Assembly: GCF_002162135.1 (NCBI RefSeq)
Contig: NZ_CP021382.1
Span: forward strand, 434,001-498,000
Length of the DNA stretch: 64,000 nucleotides
From: Cellvibrio sp. PSBB006
Lineage (GTDB): Bacteria; Pseudomonadota; Gammaproteobacteria; Pseudomonadales; Cellvibrionaceae
Reading direction: 5' to 3'
The stretch's first letter is position 1. Each line of letters begins with the position of its first letter. A model generated the notes under the pieces. That model saw only the letters and a program-made list of their open reading frames with translations, was not told the DNA's origin and searched no databases. The translations under genes and the position numbers were made by a program. This document shows positions 56,271 through 64,000 of this stretch, in pieces.

Positions 56271-57200
56271 ATGCACAATCACACACGCTCAGCAAGGCAC
56301 GGTTATTTTGCATCATGTTTATCGGTTGCTCTCATCTGCCTTTACGGCTCGGTTGTGCAGGCTGCATCGCAACCTTTGTTGTGGCAGGTGCAAGACAAAG
56401 AGTCCCGGGTTCGCCTATATCTATTCGGTTCGCTACATTACGGCGATGAAAAATTTTATCCGTTGCCGGATGCTGTGCTTCGAGCTTATCGGGACTCAGA
56501 TATTTTAGCGGTTGAATTGGATATTGATGCGCTGGATGGCCGAAAAGTGCGAACTGCACTTGAGCAGAATGGCTATTATGCCGGTGAAAAAAACTTGCAA
56601 ACTGACCTGGATTCGCAAACATGGACATCACTGATAAATGTGGCCAACACCTTGGATGTCGATGTTCAGCGGCTCAATCAATTCAAGCCCTGGTTGGCGG
56701 CAATGCAACTAACCAACAGGCAGCTAGCGCTCAGCGATTATCAGCAGTCGCTCGGTCTGGATAAATATTTTTTATCTGAAGCTCGCAATCAAAAAGTTGT
56801 CCTGGAACTGGAATCCCTCGATGAACAAATGCAATTGTTCAATCAGTTAAGTGAAATTGAGCAGCGGGAATTTTTACAAACAACCTTGAACGAACATGAG
56901 AAGGCGGAAGAAAGCCTGAACAAGCTGGCCGATGCATGGTATCGCGGCGATGAAGATGTTTTGCAAACCTTGGTGTTCAGCGCATTTCGCAAGCGCGAGC
57001 TAGGGCAAAAGCTTTATCAGTCTATCTTTGTTGAACGCAATAAGAATATGCTGAATGCTATTGATGCACAGCTGAAAGAATCACAAAAAATTTTTCTCGT
57101 CGTGGGTATTGGTCATATGCTGGGTGATGATGGGCTGGTGTCACTGCTTGAAGGGCGGGGATACCGGGTTACGCAGGTTAATACGGCGCAGAAAGATTGA
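56271..57200 (+). CDS. TraB/GumN family protein
   Basis: About 309 residues from ATG 56271, with GGGA nine bases upstream; in-frame starts at 56262 and TTG 56256 would add a few residues. A signal peptide or anchor helix is followed by LYLFGSLHYGDEKFYPLP, the family's first motif, and ends with the second motif VVGIGHMLGDDGLVSLL. TraB/GumN proteins have a metal-binding fold proposed to be hydrolytic. The start codon is two bases after the stop of the PMI-like gene, which suggests translational coupling. Confidence 0.88.
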   Translation: MHNHTRSARHGYFASCLSVALICLYGSVVQAASQPLLWQVQDKESRVRLYLFGSLHYGDEKFYPLPDAVLRAYRDSDILAVELDIDALDGRKVRTALEQNGYYAGEKNLQTDLDSQTWTSLINVANTLDVDVQRLNQFKPWLAAMQLTNRQLALSDYQQSLGLDKYFLSEARNQKVVLELESLDEQMQLFNQLSEIEQREFLQTTLNEHEKAEESLNKLADAWYRGDEDVLQTLVFSAFRKRELGQKLYQSIFVERNKNMLNAIDAQLKESQKIFLVVGIGHMLGDDGLVSLLEGRGYRVTQVNTAQKD

Positions 57201-57274
57201 TGAAGAGCGGGTTAATGTTAGAATAAAGCCGTGTTCCATTTGCAGTTCAACCCTGCAAAACAATAGAGGTTAGT

Positions 57275-57535
57275 ATGCCATCAACGCTATATGAAATCGC
57301 CGAATTACCAAACGGCGATGTCGTGCTGAGAAAAGTCGATGATGAGGGCGGGGAGCCTTTGGTTCGGCTCAGCTTTTCTGCGGAATCACTGGCTTTTATG
57401 GGTGAAGGAAAATTTGAAGTCGCTAAGGCAATGATTGAAGCCGGAATGGAAGCTGCTACTGAGTTGGCAGACCAGGATCATCTGGATGAGTTTTCTGAGG
57501 GGCTTCCCGAGTTTGAAAAACCGATTCTGCATTAA
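57275..57535 (+). CDS. Small acidic conserved protein
   Basis: An 86-residue acidic protein (LYEIAELPNGDVVLRKVDDE at the start, many Glu/Asp throughout), with AGAGG five bases before ATG 57275. A similar short hypothetical gene lies beside sulA-lexA in Pseudomonas, which supports it being real. No domain is recognised. It is convergent with sulA, with 62 bp between and no clear terminator. Confidence 0.78.
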   Translation: MPSTLYEIAELPNGDVVLRKVDDEGGEPLVRLSFSAESLAFMGEGKFEVAKAMIEAGMEAATELADQDHLDEFSEGLPEFEKPILH

Positions 57536-57597
57536 TATCAATGGGGCTATCCATAAACCCCTATGTACCTCCGATTCCTTTTGATATCCCTCAGTAA

Positions 57598-58005
57598 TTA
57601 ACGTACCCGCAACAATAAACCCTGACAATGGCCTTGGGCGGCCGCAGATTCCAATTGCTTCAATTCTTTGTCATTCAGCTTGCCAGGACTGGCGATAACG
57701 GTATGGCTATTTCCTGCGGCCAAGGCTTCCCATGTAATCCACAAGGTATTTTGTTGATCATGGCAATGAATCAGGCGAATCAGACGAGTATCAATTCCAA
57801 AGCTCTCCAGTGATTGCCGTGTAATGTTGTGGGGCGCAATCCAGGTAATCCAGCGGTCATGGCAGGTCTTGCTGAGATAGGCGAGCATGGGTAGTAGAAG
57901 GGCAGCTTGTTCCGGGGAATGGCTGGTTAAGACGAGTTCAGTCACGCCGCTGTTATAACGGGGCTCACCGCCGGGTTGTTCATCTATACGCACTGTATTA
58001 GTCAC
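57598..58005 (-). CDS. sulA: SulA-like cell-division inhibitor
   Basis: A 135-residue SulA-family protein starting at GTG 58005, which overlaps the last codons of lexA by eight bases. [39 protein letters not shown] and the C-terminal [20 protein letters not shown] match SulA-like proteins, which block FtsZ polymerisation during the SOS response. It is transcribed with lexA from the SOS promoter. In Pseudomonas the same lexA-sulA order is found. Confidence 0.9.
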   Translation of the reverse strand: MTNTVRIDEQPGGEPRYNSGVTELVLTSHSPEQAALLLPMLAYLSKTCHDRWITWIAPHNITRQSLESFGIDTRLIRLIHCHDQQNTLWITWEALAAGNSHTVIASPGKLNDKELKQLESAAAQGHCQGLLLRVR

Positions 58006-58600
58006 GGCGAATCACCCCTACGCTCAAACCTTCGATGCTGAAATCCTGGTCTCGCAGGTCGACTTCAATCACTTTGAAATCAGGGTTTTCAGGCCAGAGT
58101 TCCACCTGTGCGCGGTTACCAATGCGTTTGAAACGCTTGACGGTTACCTCGTCACCAATCCGCGCTACAACGATCTGGCCGTTGCGTGCTTGATCAGTTC
58201 GATGCACAGCGAGTAAATCGCCATCGAGAATACCGGCATCTTTCATGCTCAGACCGTGAACACGCAATAGGTAATCTGCACTGGGGGAGAAAAAGCTATA
58301 GGGAATATTGCAGTAATCTTCGATATGTTCCTGGGCAAGGATAGGGTTACCTGCTGCAACCCGGCCTACGATGGGAATACCGTTTTGGGAATCCGGTAGG
58401 CGGATGCCGCGAGAAGCACCAGCGATAATTTCGATAGCCCCTTTTTTCGCCAGAGCTTTGATATGTTCTTCCGCTGCATTGGCAGACTTAAAGCCGAGAA
58501 TGCGGGCAATTTCTGCGCGGGTGGGCGGATAACCGGTCTCTTCGGTGTAGCTCTTGATTAGCTGTAAGACTTGTTCCTGGCGGGAGGTCAGATTGGCCAT
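57998..58600 (-). CDS. lexA: SOS repressor LexA
   Basis: A 200-residue LexA. The winged-helix DNA-binding part holds [20 protein letters not shown] (residues 25-44). The self-cleavage site is A83-G84 in GRVAAGNP, and the catalytic pair is S118 ([10 protein letters not shown]) and K155 (EVTVKRFKR). GGAG precedes the ATG by seven bases. Two LexA boxes overlap its promoter, so it represses itself and the co-transcribed sulA. Confidence 0.98.
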   Translation of the reverse strand: MANLTSRQEQVLQLIKSYTEETGYPPTRAEIARILGFKSANAAEEHIKALAKKGAIEIIAGASRGIRLPDSQNGIPIVGRVAAGNPILAQEHIEDYCNIPYSFFSPSADYLLRVHGLSMKDAGILDGDLLAVHRTDQARNGQIVVARIGDEVTVKRFKRIGNRAQVELWPENPDFKVIEVDLRDQDFSIEGLSVGVIRRD

Positions 58601-58618
58601 GGGGCGCTCCAGATGAAT

Positions 58619-58634
58619 CTGTTTATTTATACAG
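58619..58634. promoter_or_regulatory. LexA (SOS) box 1
   Basis: CTG-N10-CAG with an A/T-rich core (CTGTTTATTTATACAG) matches the LexA consensus completely at its conserved ends. It lies 19 bp before the lexA start codon. Confidence 0.9.
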
Positions 58635-58637
58635 TTG

Positions 58638-58653
58638 TTGTGATTATATACAG
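58638..58653. promoter_or_regulatory. LexA (SOS) box 2
   Basis: TTG-N10-CAG (one end base differs from CTG) with the core TGATTATATA, 19 bp from box 1 centre to centre. It overlaps the -10 of the lexA promoter. Confidence 0.8.
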
Positions 58654-58670
58654 TATTTCATCATCCGCAA
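58643..58670 (-). promoter_or_regulatory. lexA-sulA promoter
   Basis: On the minus strand TTGCGG (58665-58670) and TATAAT (58643-58648) are 16 bp apart. The -10 is inside LexA box 2, so repressor binding should block RNA polymerase. Confidence 0.75.
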
Positions 58671-58712
58671 CCCCTATTTTAAGGGGCGGAGAAGCCACCA
58701 ATAAGATACCGA

Positions 58713-59033
58713 TTAAAGCCGTCGCCCATTCTTGATGGCCTGGAGTTTCCCCCGTTTAAAATACAGGTGTTGGACGAACTGACCGGAGCCGGGGTGGTAA
58801 GTCCAGAGATCCACTTCTTCACAGGGAACGATGATGGTGGTGTTTGCCTGGCCTACGATGGTGATAGGTTCACAATAACTATCGGTAAATACCGGTTCAC
58901 CGCACTGGTCAAGCACATCTGATTTGGTATCTCCGGTTTGCACCAGGGAATTGCTACAGCGCATGGAGTCTGCCAGTGCTGGCTGTAAATACAAGCCGCC
59001 TACTAACAGCGCAAGATAAGCGCAGATTCTCAT
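58713..59033 (-). CDS. DUF2845 exported protein
   Basis: A 106-residue protein from ATG 59033 with GAGGT upstream (the in-frame ATG at 59063 is not preferred). A signal peptide (YLALLVGGLYLQPALA) is followed by the DUF2845 pattern MRCSNSLVQTGDTKSDVLDQCG and a final VQHLYFKRGKLQAIKNG. Cysteines suggest disulfides in the periplasm. Function is unknown. It is on the same strand as lexA, 112 bp upstream of the lexA start. Confidence 0.82.
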   Translation of the reverse strand: MRICAYLALLVGGLYLQPALADSMRCSNSLVQTGDTKSDVLDQCGEPVFTDSYCEPITIVGQANTTIIVPCEEVDLWTYHPGSGQFVQHLYFKRGKLQAIKNGRRL

Positions 59034-59173
59034 ATCACTACCTCGACAGTTCAGGTGCACCATGTAAATGAATGAAAGGCTATTGGTTTCTTGTGGCTTT
59101 TTTGACTCGGTACCAAGGTAGTAATTCCTGTGGCACGCATTTTAGATGTTACCAAGTCCGGATTAATAAAAGC

Positions 59174-60010
59174 TTAACGGCCAGCCCGTCGTAGCACCTT
59201 GTCCATCATCCGCGTACTTAACAGGCGCCGCAGGATACTCATCAGATAAGTTGGAAAAGTAACGCAGTAGCGCGGTTTGGGCAAATCACTTTCCAGGGCA
59301 TGTTTCAGACGTTTGTAGACAGCATCGGGTCCGAGAGTAAAGGGAGCCGCTGCACCGGGTTTGGCGAGCCGCTGAATCGCCGATTGATAGTGTTCGGCAA
59401 ATCGACTTTTTTCAATATCGATGTTGGCTTTCAGAGCGCCGAGCGCATTTTTACGGAAATCGCTCAGGATTGGACCCGGTTCAATCAGGCTGACGTGAAC
59501 ACCTGTGCCATTGAGTTCAAGTCGTAATGTATCGGTCAGCCCTTCCAGCGCAAATTTGCTGGCGTTGTAAGCTCCACGCAAGGGCATGGCAGCAAAGCCG
59601 AGGATCGAGCTATTTTGAATGATACGACCATAGCCTTGGCGGATCATGATAGGCAAAATTTTATTTGTCAGCTCCAGCCAGCCAAATACATTGGTTTCAA
59701 ATTGCTCTCTCAAGACATCCCGGCTTAAATCTTCCACGGCACCGGGTTGACCGTAGGCGCCGTTATTAAATAACGCATAAAGCTCGCCGCCGGTGAGTTC
59801 CAGTGTTTGTGCGACTGCACGCTCAATACTTCCGGAATCATTTAAGTCCAACGGGATGCAGGTTAATCCATCGGCCTGTAGTCGTGAAACATCGGTCAGT
59901 TTGCGACAGGAGGCGATCACCCGGTAGCCATCGGATTGCAAGGCTTTTGCGCAGTAGTAGCCAATACCCGTGGAGGCGCCAGTGATCAGAACACTTTTAT
60001 TACCTTTCAT
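59174..60010 (-). CDS. SDR-family oxidoreductase (retinol-dehydrogenase-like)
   Basis: A 278-residue SDR. The cofactor motif is VLITGASTGIGYYCAKAL; FNNGAYGQPGAVEDL, the catalytic Ser in IIQNSSILGF and Tyr/Lys in AYNASKFALEGL follow. A C-terminal basic and hydrophobic tail (TYLMSILRRLLSTRMMDKVL) may bind the membrane. This layout is typical of SDRs that act on lipids or steroids, but the substrate is unknown. It is divergent from the chitinase gene. Confidence 0.9.
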   Translation of the reverse strand: MKGNKSVLITGASTGIGYYCAKALQSDGYRVIASCRKLTDVSRLQADGLTCIPLDLNDSGSIERAVAQTLELTGGELYALFNNGAYGQPGAVEDLSRDVLREQFETNVFGWLELTNKILPIMIRQGYGRIIQNSSILGFAAMPLRGAYNASKFALEGLTDTLRLELNGTGVHVSLIEPGPILSDFRKNALGALKANIDIEKSRFAEHYQSAIQRLAKPGAAAPFTLGPDAVYKRLKHALESDLPKPRYCVTFPTYLMSILRRLLSTRMMDKVLRRAGR

Positions 60011-60197
60011 GTGGGAAACCCTTCACGAAGAAAATCTTATTAGCAATGCAAAAGCGAATGGGTTAAGCACTCCTTAACAAAACTTCCTTTTTAATTGGTC
60101 GCTGTTTATAGCACTATAACCTTGCTTGGCCGGGCAGTGCCCGAAAAAATAAAATGATATTGGCAATGATATTCCTTCAATACGGGGTCCACTATTT

Positions 60198-61364
60198 ATG
60201 AAATCCTTTTTCCTTTGTTGTTGCAGTGTGCTGTTGGCAATCCTGTTGCTGGGTTGTCAGGATGATGGCGCATCTTCTTCTGACGTTGTTCAACCACAAA
60301 CAGAGAGTGACACCGCTGTCATGTCGAAACAACCACCTTTGCATGATTTTAAAGTGATTGCCTATTACATGGGGGATGGTTCTGACCTGGAGCGCTACAA
60401 CTTCAATCATCTTACCCACATCATCTACAGTTTCCTGCACTTGAACGGCAATCAACTCAGCTTTGATTCAGATGCAGATAAGCTGGCGTTGCAACGCCTT
60501 GTTGCGTTAAAAAATCAGCATCCACATCTTAAAGTCATGTTATCACTCGGTGGTTGGGGTGGCTGTGAAACCTGTTCCGCCGTTTTTAACAATGCAGAAA
60601 ATCGGCAGGCGTTTGCGCAATCCACTCTGGCAATTATTGAAGAATACGGTGCAGACGGTATCGATCTGGATTGGGAGTATCCAACAATTCCCGGTCATCC
60701 GGGTCACCCCTACGCGGATTATGATAAAGATAATTTCACGGCATTAACCCAGGCATTGCGCGATAGCTTTGGTGATCGTTATGAGTTAAGTTTTGCGGCC
60801 GGTGGTTTTGATAATTTCTTGCAGAATGCAGTGGATTGGGATGCAATCATGCCGCTGTTTGATAACGTCAATCTGATGAGTTACGACATCGTTAACGGCG
60901 CGACACCGCATACGGGGCATCACACTGCGCTTTACTCCACACCGGAACAAAAAGACTCTACGGATAACGCCGTGCAATTCTTATTGAGCAAAGGTGTGCC
61001 GGCGGAAAAGATCGTTATCGGTGCCGCGTTTTATGCGCGCTCCTGGGAGAATGTCGAGAATGTGAATCTGGGTTTATATCAGCCCGGCAAACATGTCGAA
61101 GGTGCAAAGTTTAAAGATTACGCAACAGTCTATGTGCCGGAGGAGGGCTATGTTTACTATTGGGATAATATCGCCAAGGCACCCATTATTTATAATGAGA
61201 AGAAAAAGATTTTCGCTACCTTCGATGACAAACGTTCTATCTCGGCTAAAGTGGGTTACATAAAGACCCATCAGCTCGGCGGTATTATGTTTTGGCAGTT
61301 GCCACACGACAGCGATAATGACGGTCTGGTGGAGACGATTTATCGCGAGAAATCGGTGCCGTAA
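60198..61364 (+). CDS. GH18 chitinase-type lipoprotein
   Basis: A 388-residue lipoprotein (signal with lipobox LLGC) with a short Ser/Gln linker and one glycoside-hydrolase family 18 domain. The catalytic DxxDxDxE motif is DGIDLDWEYP (D153 to catalytic E160); MLSLGGWGG, FDNVNLMSYDIVNG and GGIMFWQLPHDSDN line the usual barrel positions. It should hydrolyse chitin or chito-oligosaccharides at the outer membrane. No carbohydrate-binding module is attached. Cellvibrio species are known to encode such lipid-anchored single-domain GH18 enzymes. A bidirectional terminator follows. Confidence 0.92.
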   Translation: MKSFFLCCCSVLLAILLLGCQDDGASSSDVVQPQTESDTAVMSKQPPLHDFKVIAYYMGDGSDLERYNFNHLTHIIYSFLHLNGNQLSFDSDADKLALQRLVALKNQHPHLKVMLSLGGWGGCETCSAVFNNAENRQAFAQSTLAIIEEYGADGIDLDWEYPTIPGHPGHPYADYDKDNFTALTQALRDSFGDRYELSFAAGGFDNFLQNAVDWDAIMPLFDNVNLMSYDIVNGATPHTGHHTALYSTPEQKDSTDNAVQFLLSKGVPAEKIVIGAAFYARSWENVENVNLGLYQPGKHVEGAKFKDYATVYVPEEGYVYYWDNIAKAPIIYNEKKKIFATFDDKRSISAKVGYIKTHQLGGIMFWQLPHDSDNDGLVETIYREKSVP

Positions 61365-61390
61365 AAGCGCTTTCTCAAATATCGACCAAT

Positions 61391-61416
61391 AAAAAACCCG
61401 CCGAAGCGGGTTTTTT
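61391..61416. terminator. Bidirectional terminator between chitinase gene and acnB
   Basis: AAAAAACCCGC (61391-61401) pairs with GCGGGTTTTTT (61406-61416) around CGAA, an 11-bp stem. It can end both converging transcripts. Confidence 0.9.
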
Positions 61417-61435
61417 ATTGCGGCAAAACAATCGT

Positions 61436-64000
61436 TTAAACGGCGACTGTTTGAATTTCCACGGCAGCAATACGCTTGCCTTCATCCGCTGATTTTTGAT
61501 AGCTCTCAATTTCATTGAAGTTGAGGTAGCGATAAATATCACCAGACATACTGTCGAGTTTTTGCGCGTATTGCATGTACTCGTCGAAGTTAGGCAGCTT
61601 GCCCAACACCGCCGCTACCGCCGCCAACTCAGCCGACGCCAGGTAAACATTTGCGCCATTACCGAGACGGTTGGGGAAGTTACGGGTTGAGGTTGATACC
61701 ACAGTGGAGTTAGGTGCAACGCGCGCCTGGTTACCCATACACAATGAGCAGCCGGGCATTTCGGTACGTGCACCTTTGCGGCCGTAAATGTTGTAGAAGC
61801 CTTCTTCCATCAATTGATGCTCGTCCATCTTGGTCGGTGGAGCGATCCACAGACGGGTAGACAATTCATCTTTGGTGGCATCGAGCAATTTGCCGGCGGC
61901 GCGGAAGTGGCCGATGTTGGTCATGCACGAGCCGATAAAGACTTCATCAATTTTATCGCCAGCAACTTCGGATAACACTTTCACATCATCCGGGTCATTG
62001 GGGCAGGCGAGGATCGGTTCTTTCACGTCAGCCAGGTCGATGTCGATAACCGCTGCATATTCCGCATCGGCATCGGCTTCCATCAGTACCGGATTCGCCA
62101 GCCATTCTTCCATCTTGCGTGCGCGACGCTCAAGGGTGCGAACATCGCCGTAACCTTGTTCGATCATCCACCGCAGCATTGTGATGTTGGAATTCAGGTA
62201 CTCAATGATGGGTTCTTTATCCAGCTTGATGGTACAGCCAGCAGCAGAACGTTCAGCAGATGCATCAGAAATTTCAAACGCCTGTTCGACTTTCAGTTTT
62301 GGCAGGCCTTCTACTTCCAGAATGCGGCCAGAGAAGATGTTCTTTTTGCCTTTCTTCTCTACGGTCAGCAAGCCTTGTTTGATGGCGTACAGCGGAATGG
62401 CATTAACCAGGTCGCGCAAGGTAATGCCAGGCTGCATCTCGCCTTTGAAGCGTACCAGCACTGACTCCGGCATATCCAACGGCATAACGCCGGTTGCGGC
62501 GGCAAAGGCCACCAGGCCAGAACCGGCCGGGAAAGAGATACCGATAGGGAAACGAGTGTGAGAGTCGCCGCCGGTGCCGACCGTATCGGGCAGCAACATG
62601 CGATTCAGCCAGCTGTGAATGATGCCATCACCGGGACGGAGGGAGACGCCGCCACGGGTCATAATGAAATCCGGCAGAGTGTGCTGGGTCTCAATGTCCA
62701 CCGGCTTGGGATAAGCTGCGGTATGACAGAAGGACTGCATGGTCAGGTCGGCGGAGAAGCCGAGGCAGGCCAGGTCTTTCAGTTCATCGCGAGTCATCGG
62801 ACCGGTTGTGTCCTGGGAGCCCACGGTGGTCATGTAGGGCTCACAATAAGTACCCGGGCGAATACCGGTAGTACCACAAGCTTTGCCCACCATTTTTTGT
62901 GCCAGAGAAAAGCCCTTGCCGCTATCGGCCGGTGCCTGGGGCAAACGGAACAAAGTGCTGGCAGGTAATCCGAGAGATGCACGAGCTTTGGTGGTCAAAC
63001 CACGGCCAATAATCAGCGGGATACGGCCGCCGGCCTGGACTTCGTCCAGCAGTACATCGGATTTCAGGCTGAACTCGGAAATTACAGCACCGGTTTCGAT
63101 GTTAAAGATCTTGCCTTCATAAGGACGAATTTCAATAGCATCGCCCATGTTCAGGTTGTCTACCGGTGCTTCAAAGACCAATGCACCCGCGTCTTCCATG
63201 GTGTTGTAAAAGATCGGCGCAACTTTACTGCCAATACACACACCGCCAGTGCGCTTGTTGGGTACACCGGGAATGTCGTCACCGATAAACCACAGCACAG
63301 AGTTGGTGGCAGATTTACGGGAAGAGCCGGTACCGACCACGTCACCCACGAATGCTAATGGATAACCTTTGGTTTTAAGTTGCTCGATTTGTTTGATCGG
63401 GCCAATAGTGCCTGGCTCGTCCGGTGTCAGGCCTTCACGGGCCATCTTGAACATGGCCAAGGCGTGCAGTGGGATGTCGGGGCGCGACCAGGCGTCGGGT
63501 GCGGGGGAAAGGTCATCGGTATTGGTTTCGCCGGTGACTTTGAACACGGTCAGTTTGATACTTTCCGGTACCTTGTCGCGTTTGGTGAACCATTCGCCAT
63601 CGGCCCAGGATTGCAATACAGCTTGTGCATTAGCGTTGCCGGCTTTGGCTTTTTCTTCCACATCGTGGAAGGCATCAAACATCAGCAGGGTGTGCTTGAG
63701 TTGTTCGGCAGCCAGTGAAGCGAGTTCAGCATCGTCGAGTGCGTTGACCAGGGTTTCAATGTTGTATCCGCCAAGCATCATGCCGAGCAGTTTGATCGCG
63801 TGGGGTTTATCAATCAGGGGGGAGCTGGCTTCGCCTTTGACGATGGCGCTCAGGAAAGCGGCTTTAACGTAGGCTGCTTCGTCCACGCCTGGGGGAACGC
63901 GATTGGTGATCAGGTCGAGCAGGGTTTGTTCTTCGTTAGCGGGAGGGGTTTTCAGTAATTCCACCAGACCTGCGACTTGTTCGGCATTAAGTGGTTTGGG
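61436..64000 (-). CDS. acnB: Aconitate hydratase B, 5'-truncated by window edge
   Basis: The frame runs past the right edge; the last visible codons read [17 protein letters not shown], which aligns near residue 20 of E. coli AcnB, so only about 20 N-terminal residues are missing. The ATG-like start suggested inside (63964, GTG in this gene) is internal. Conserved blocks include [40 protein letters not shown] and the Fe-S cysteines in [10 protein letters not shown] and [11 protein letters not shown]. AcnB isomerises citrate to isocitrate in the TCA cycle and binds its own mRNA in the apo form in E. coli. The C-terminus ends in [11 protein letters not shown]. Confidence 0.96.
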   Translation of the reverse strand, partial: PKPLNAEQVAGLVELLKTPPANEEQTLLDLITNRVPPGVDEAAYVKAAFLSAIVKGEASSPLIDKPHAIKLLGMMLGGYNIETLVNALDDAELASLAAEQLKHTLLMFDAFHDVEEKAKAGNANAQAVLQSWADGEWFTKRDKVPESIKLTVFKVTGETNTDDLSPAPDAWSRPDIPLHALAMFKMAREGLTPDEPGTIGPIKQIEQLKTKGYPLAFVGDVVGTGSSRKSATNSVLWFIGDDIPGVPNKRTGGVCIGSKVAPIFYNTMEDAGALVFEAPVDNLNMGDAIEIRPYEGKIFNIETGAVISEFSLKSDVLLDEVQAGGRIPLIIGRGLTTKARASLGLPASTLFRLPQAPADSGKGFSLAQKMVGKACGTTGIRPGTYCEPYMTTVGSQDTTGPMTRDELKDLACLGFSADLTMQSFCHTAAYPKPVDIETQHTLPDFIMTRGGVSLRPGDGIIHSWLNRMLLPDTVGTGGDSHTRFPIGISFPAGSGLVAFAAATGVMPLDMPESVLVRFKGEMQPGITLRDLVNAIPLYAIKQGLLTVEKKGKKNIFSGRILEVEGLPKLKVEQAFEISDASAERSAAGCTIKLDKEPIIEYLNSNITMLRWMIEQGYGDVRTLERRARKMEEWLANPVLMEADADAEYAAVIDIDLADVKEPILACPNDPDDVKVLSEVAGDKIDEVFIGSCMTNIGHFRAAGKLLDATKDELSTRLWIAPPTKMDEHQLMEEGFYNIYGRKGARTEMPGCSLCMGNQARVAPNSTVVSTSTRNFPNRLGNGANVYLASAELAAVAAVLGKLPNFDEYMQYAQKLDSMSGDIYRYLNFNEIESYQKSADEGKRIAAVEIQTVAV

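Overview
The window looks like chromosomal core sequence from a Gammaproteobacterium of the Cellvibrio type. Gene orders match those known from Pseudomonas and its relatives: yceD-rpmF-plsX-fabD-fabG-acpP-fabF-pabC-mltG, glnS-cysS, fadB-fadA near sulA-lexA, and a CorC/HlyC protein plus ypjD facing ffh. A polyserine linker behind a lipobox and a lipid-anchored family 18 chitinase point to a polysaccharide-degrading Cellvibrio-like genus. That assignment is inference from gene content. Genes are dense and base composition is moderate. I see no insertion sequence, prophage, integron or CRISPR array.

Left part (1-8700): a minus-strand PP2C phosphatase and transmembrane Ser/Thr kinase pair, the kinase running off the left edge into an FGE-sulfatase-like domain; a PreP-like M16 peptidase; a DTW-domain tRNA-modifying enzyme; a GIY-YIG protein; and, divergently, a MazG-like pyrophosphohydrolase and cmoM. 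A membrane-anchored J-domain protein closes this part. From 8900 to 18100 come the lipocalin Blc, an uncharacterised HExxH lipoprotein with a second lipoprotein behind it, the agmatine-to-putrescine pair aguA-aguB, two diguanylate-cyclase genes, bcp and a frameshifted AraC-type gene.

Middle (18100-44100): yajC (without secDF), a sodium:alanine symporter, tusD-tusC-tusB-tusE for tRNA 2-thiolation, yccA, tRNA-Ser(UGA), rne with a long leader facing rluC, a HAD phosphatase, yceF, then the fatty-acid synthesis cluster running into pabC, mltG, glnS and cysS. A rhodanese, a small membrane protein, a CorC-type protein, ypjD and ffh follow.

Right part (44300-64000): small lipoproteins and short proteins (META, DUF2956, a 55-residue PEP-CTERM-like protein, YjbQ, a Kazal-like lipoprotein overlapping a HopJ-family gene), malic enzyme, MmcQ/YjbR, an SDR, a cupin HTH regulator, the beta-oxidation operon fadBA, a class-I phosphomannose-isomerase-like protein joined to a TraB/GumN protein, and the SOS operon lexA-sulA with two LexA boxes. 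The window ends with a DUF2845 protein, an SDR, a GH18 chitinase and acnB, which is cut by the right edge.

Most of the window is housekeeping. The least explained parts are the HExxH lipoprotein pair, the PMI-like/TraB pair beside fadBA, the Kazal/HopJ pair, the 55-residue protein, the frameshifted AraC gene and several palindromes with no assigned binder.
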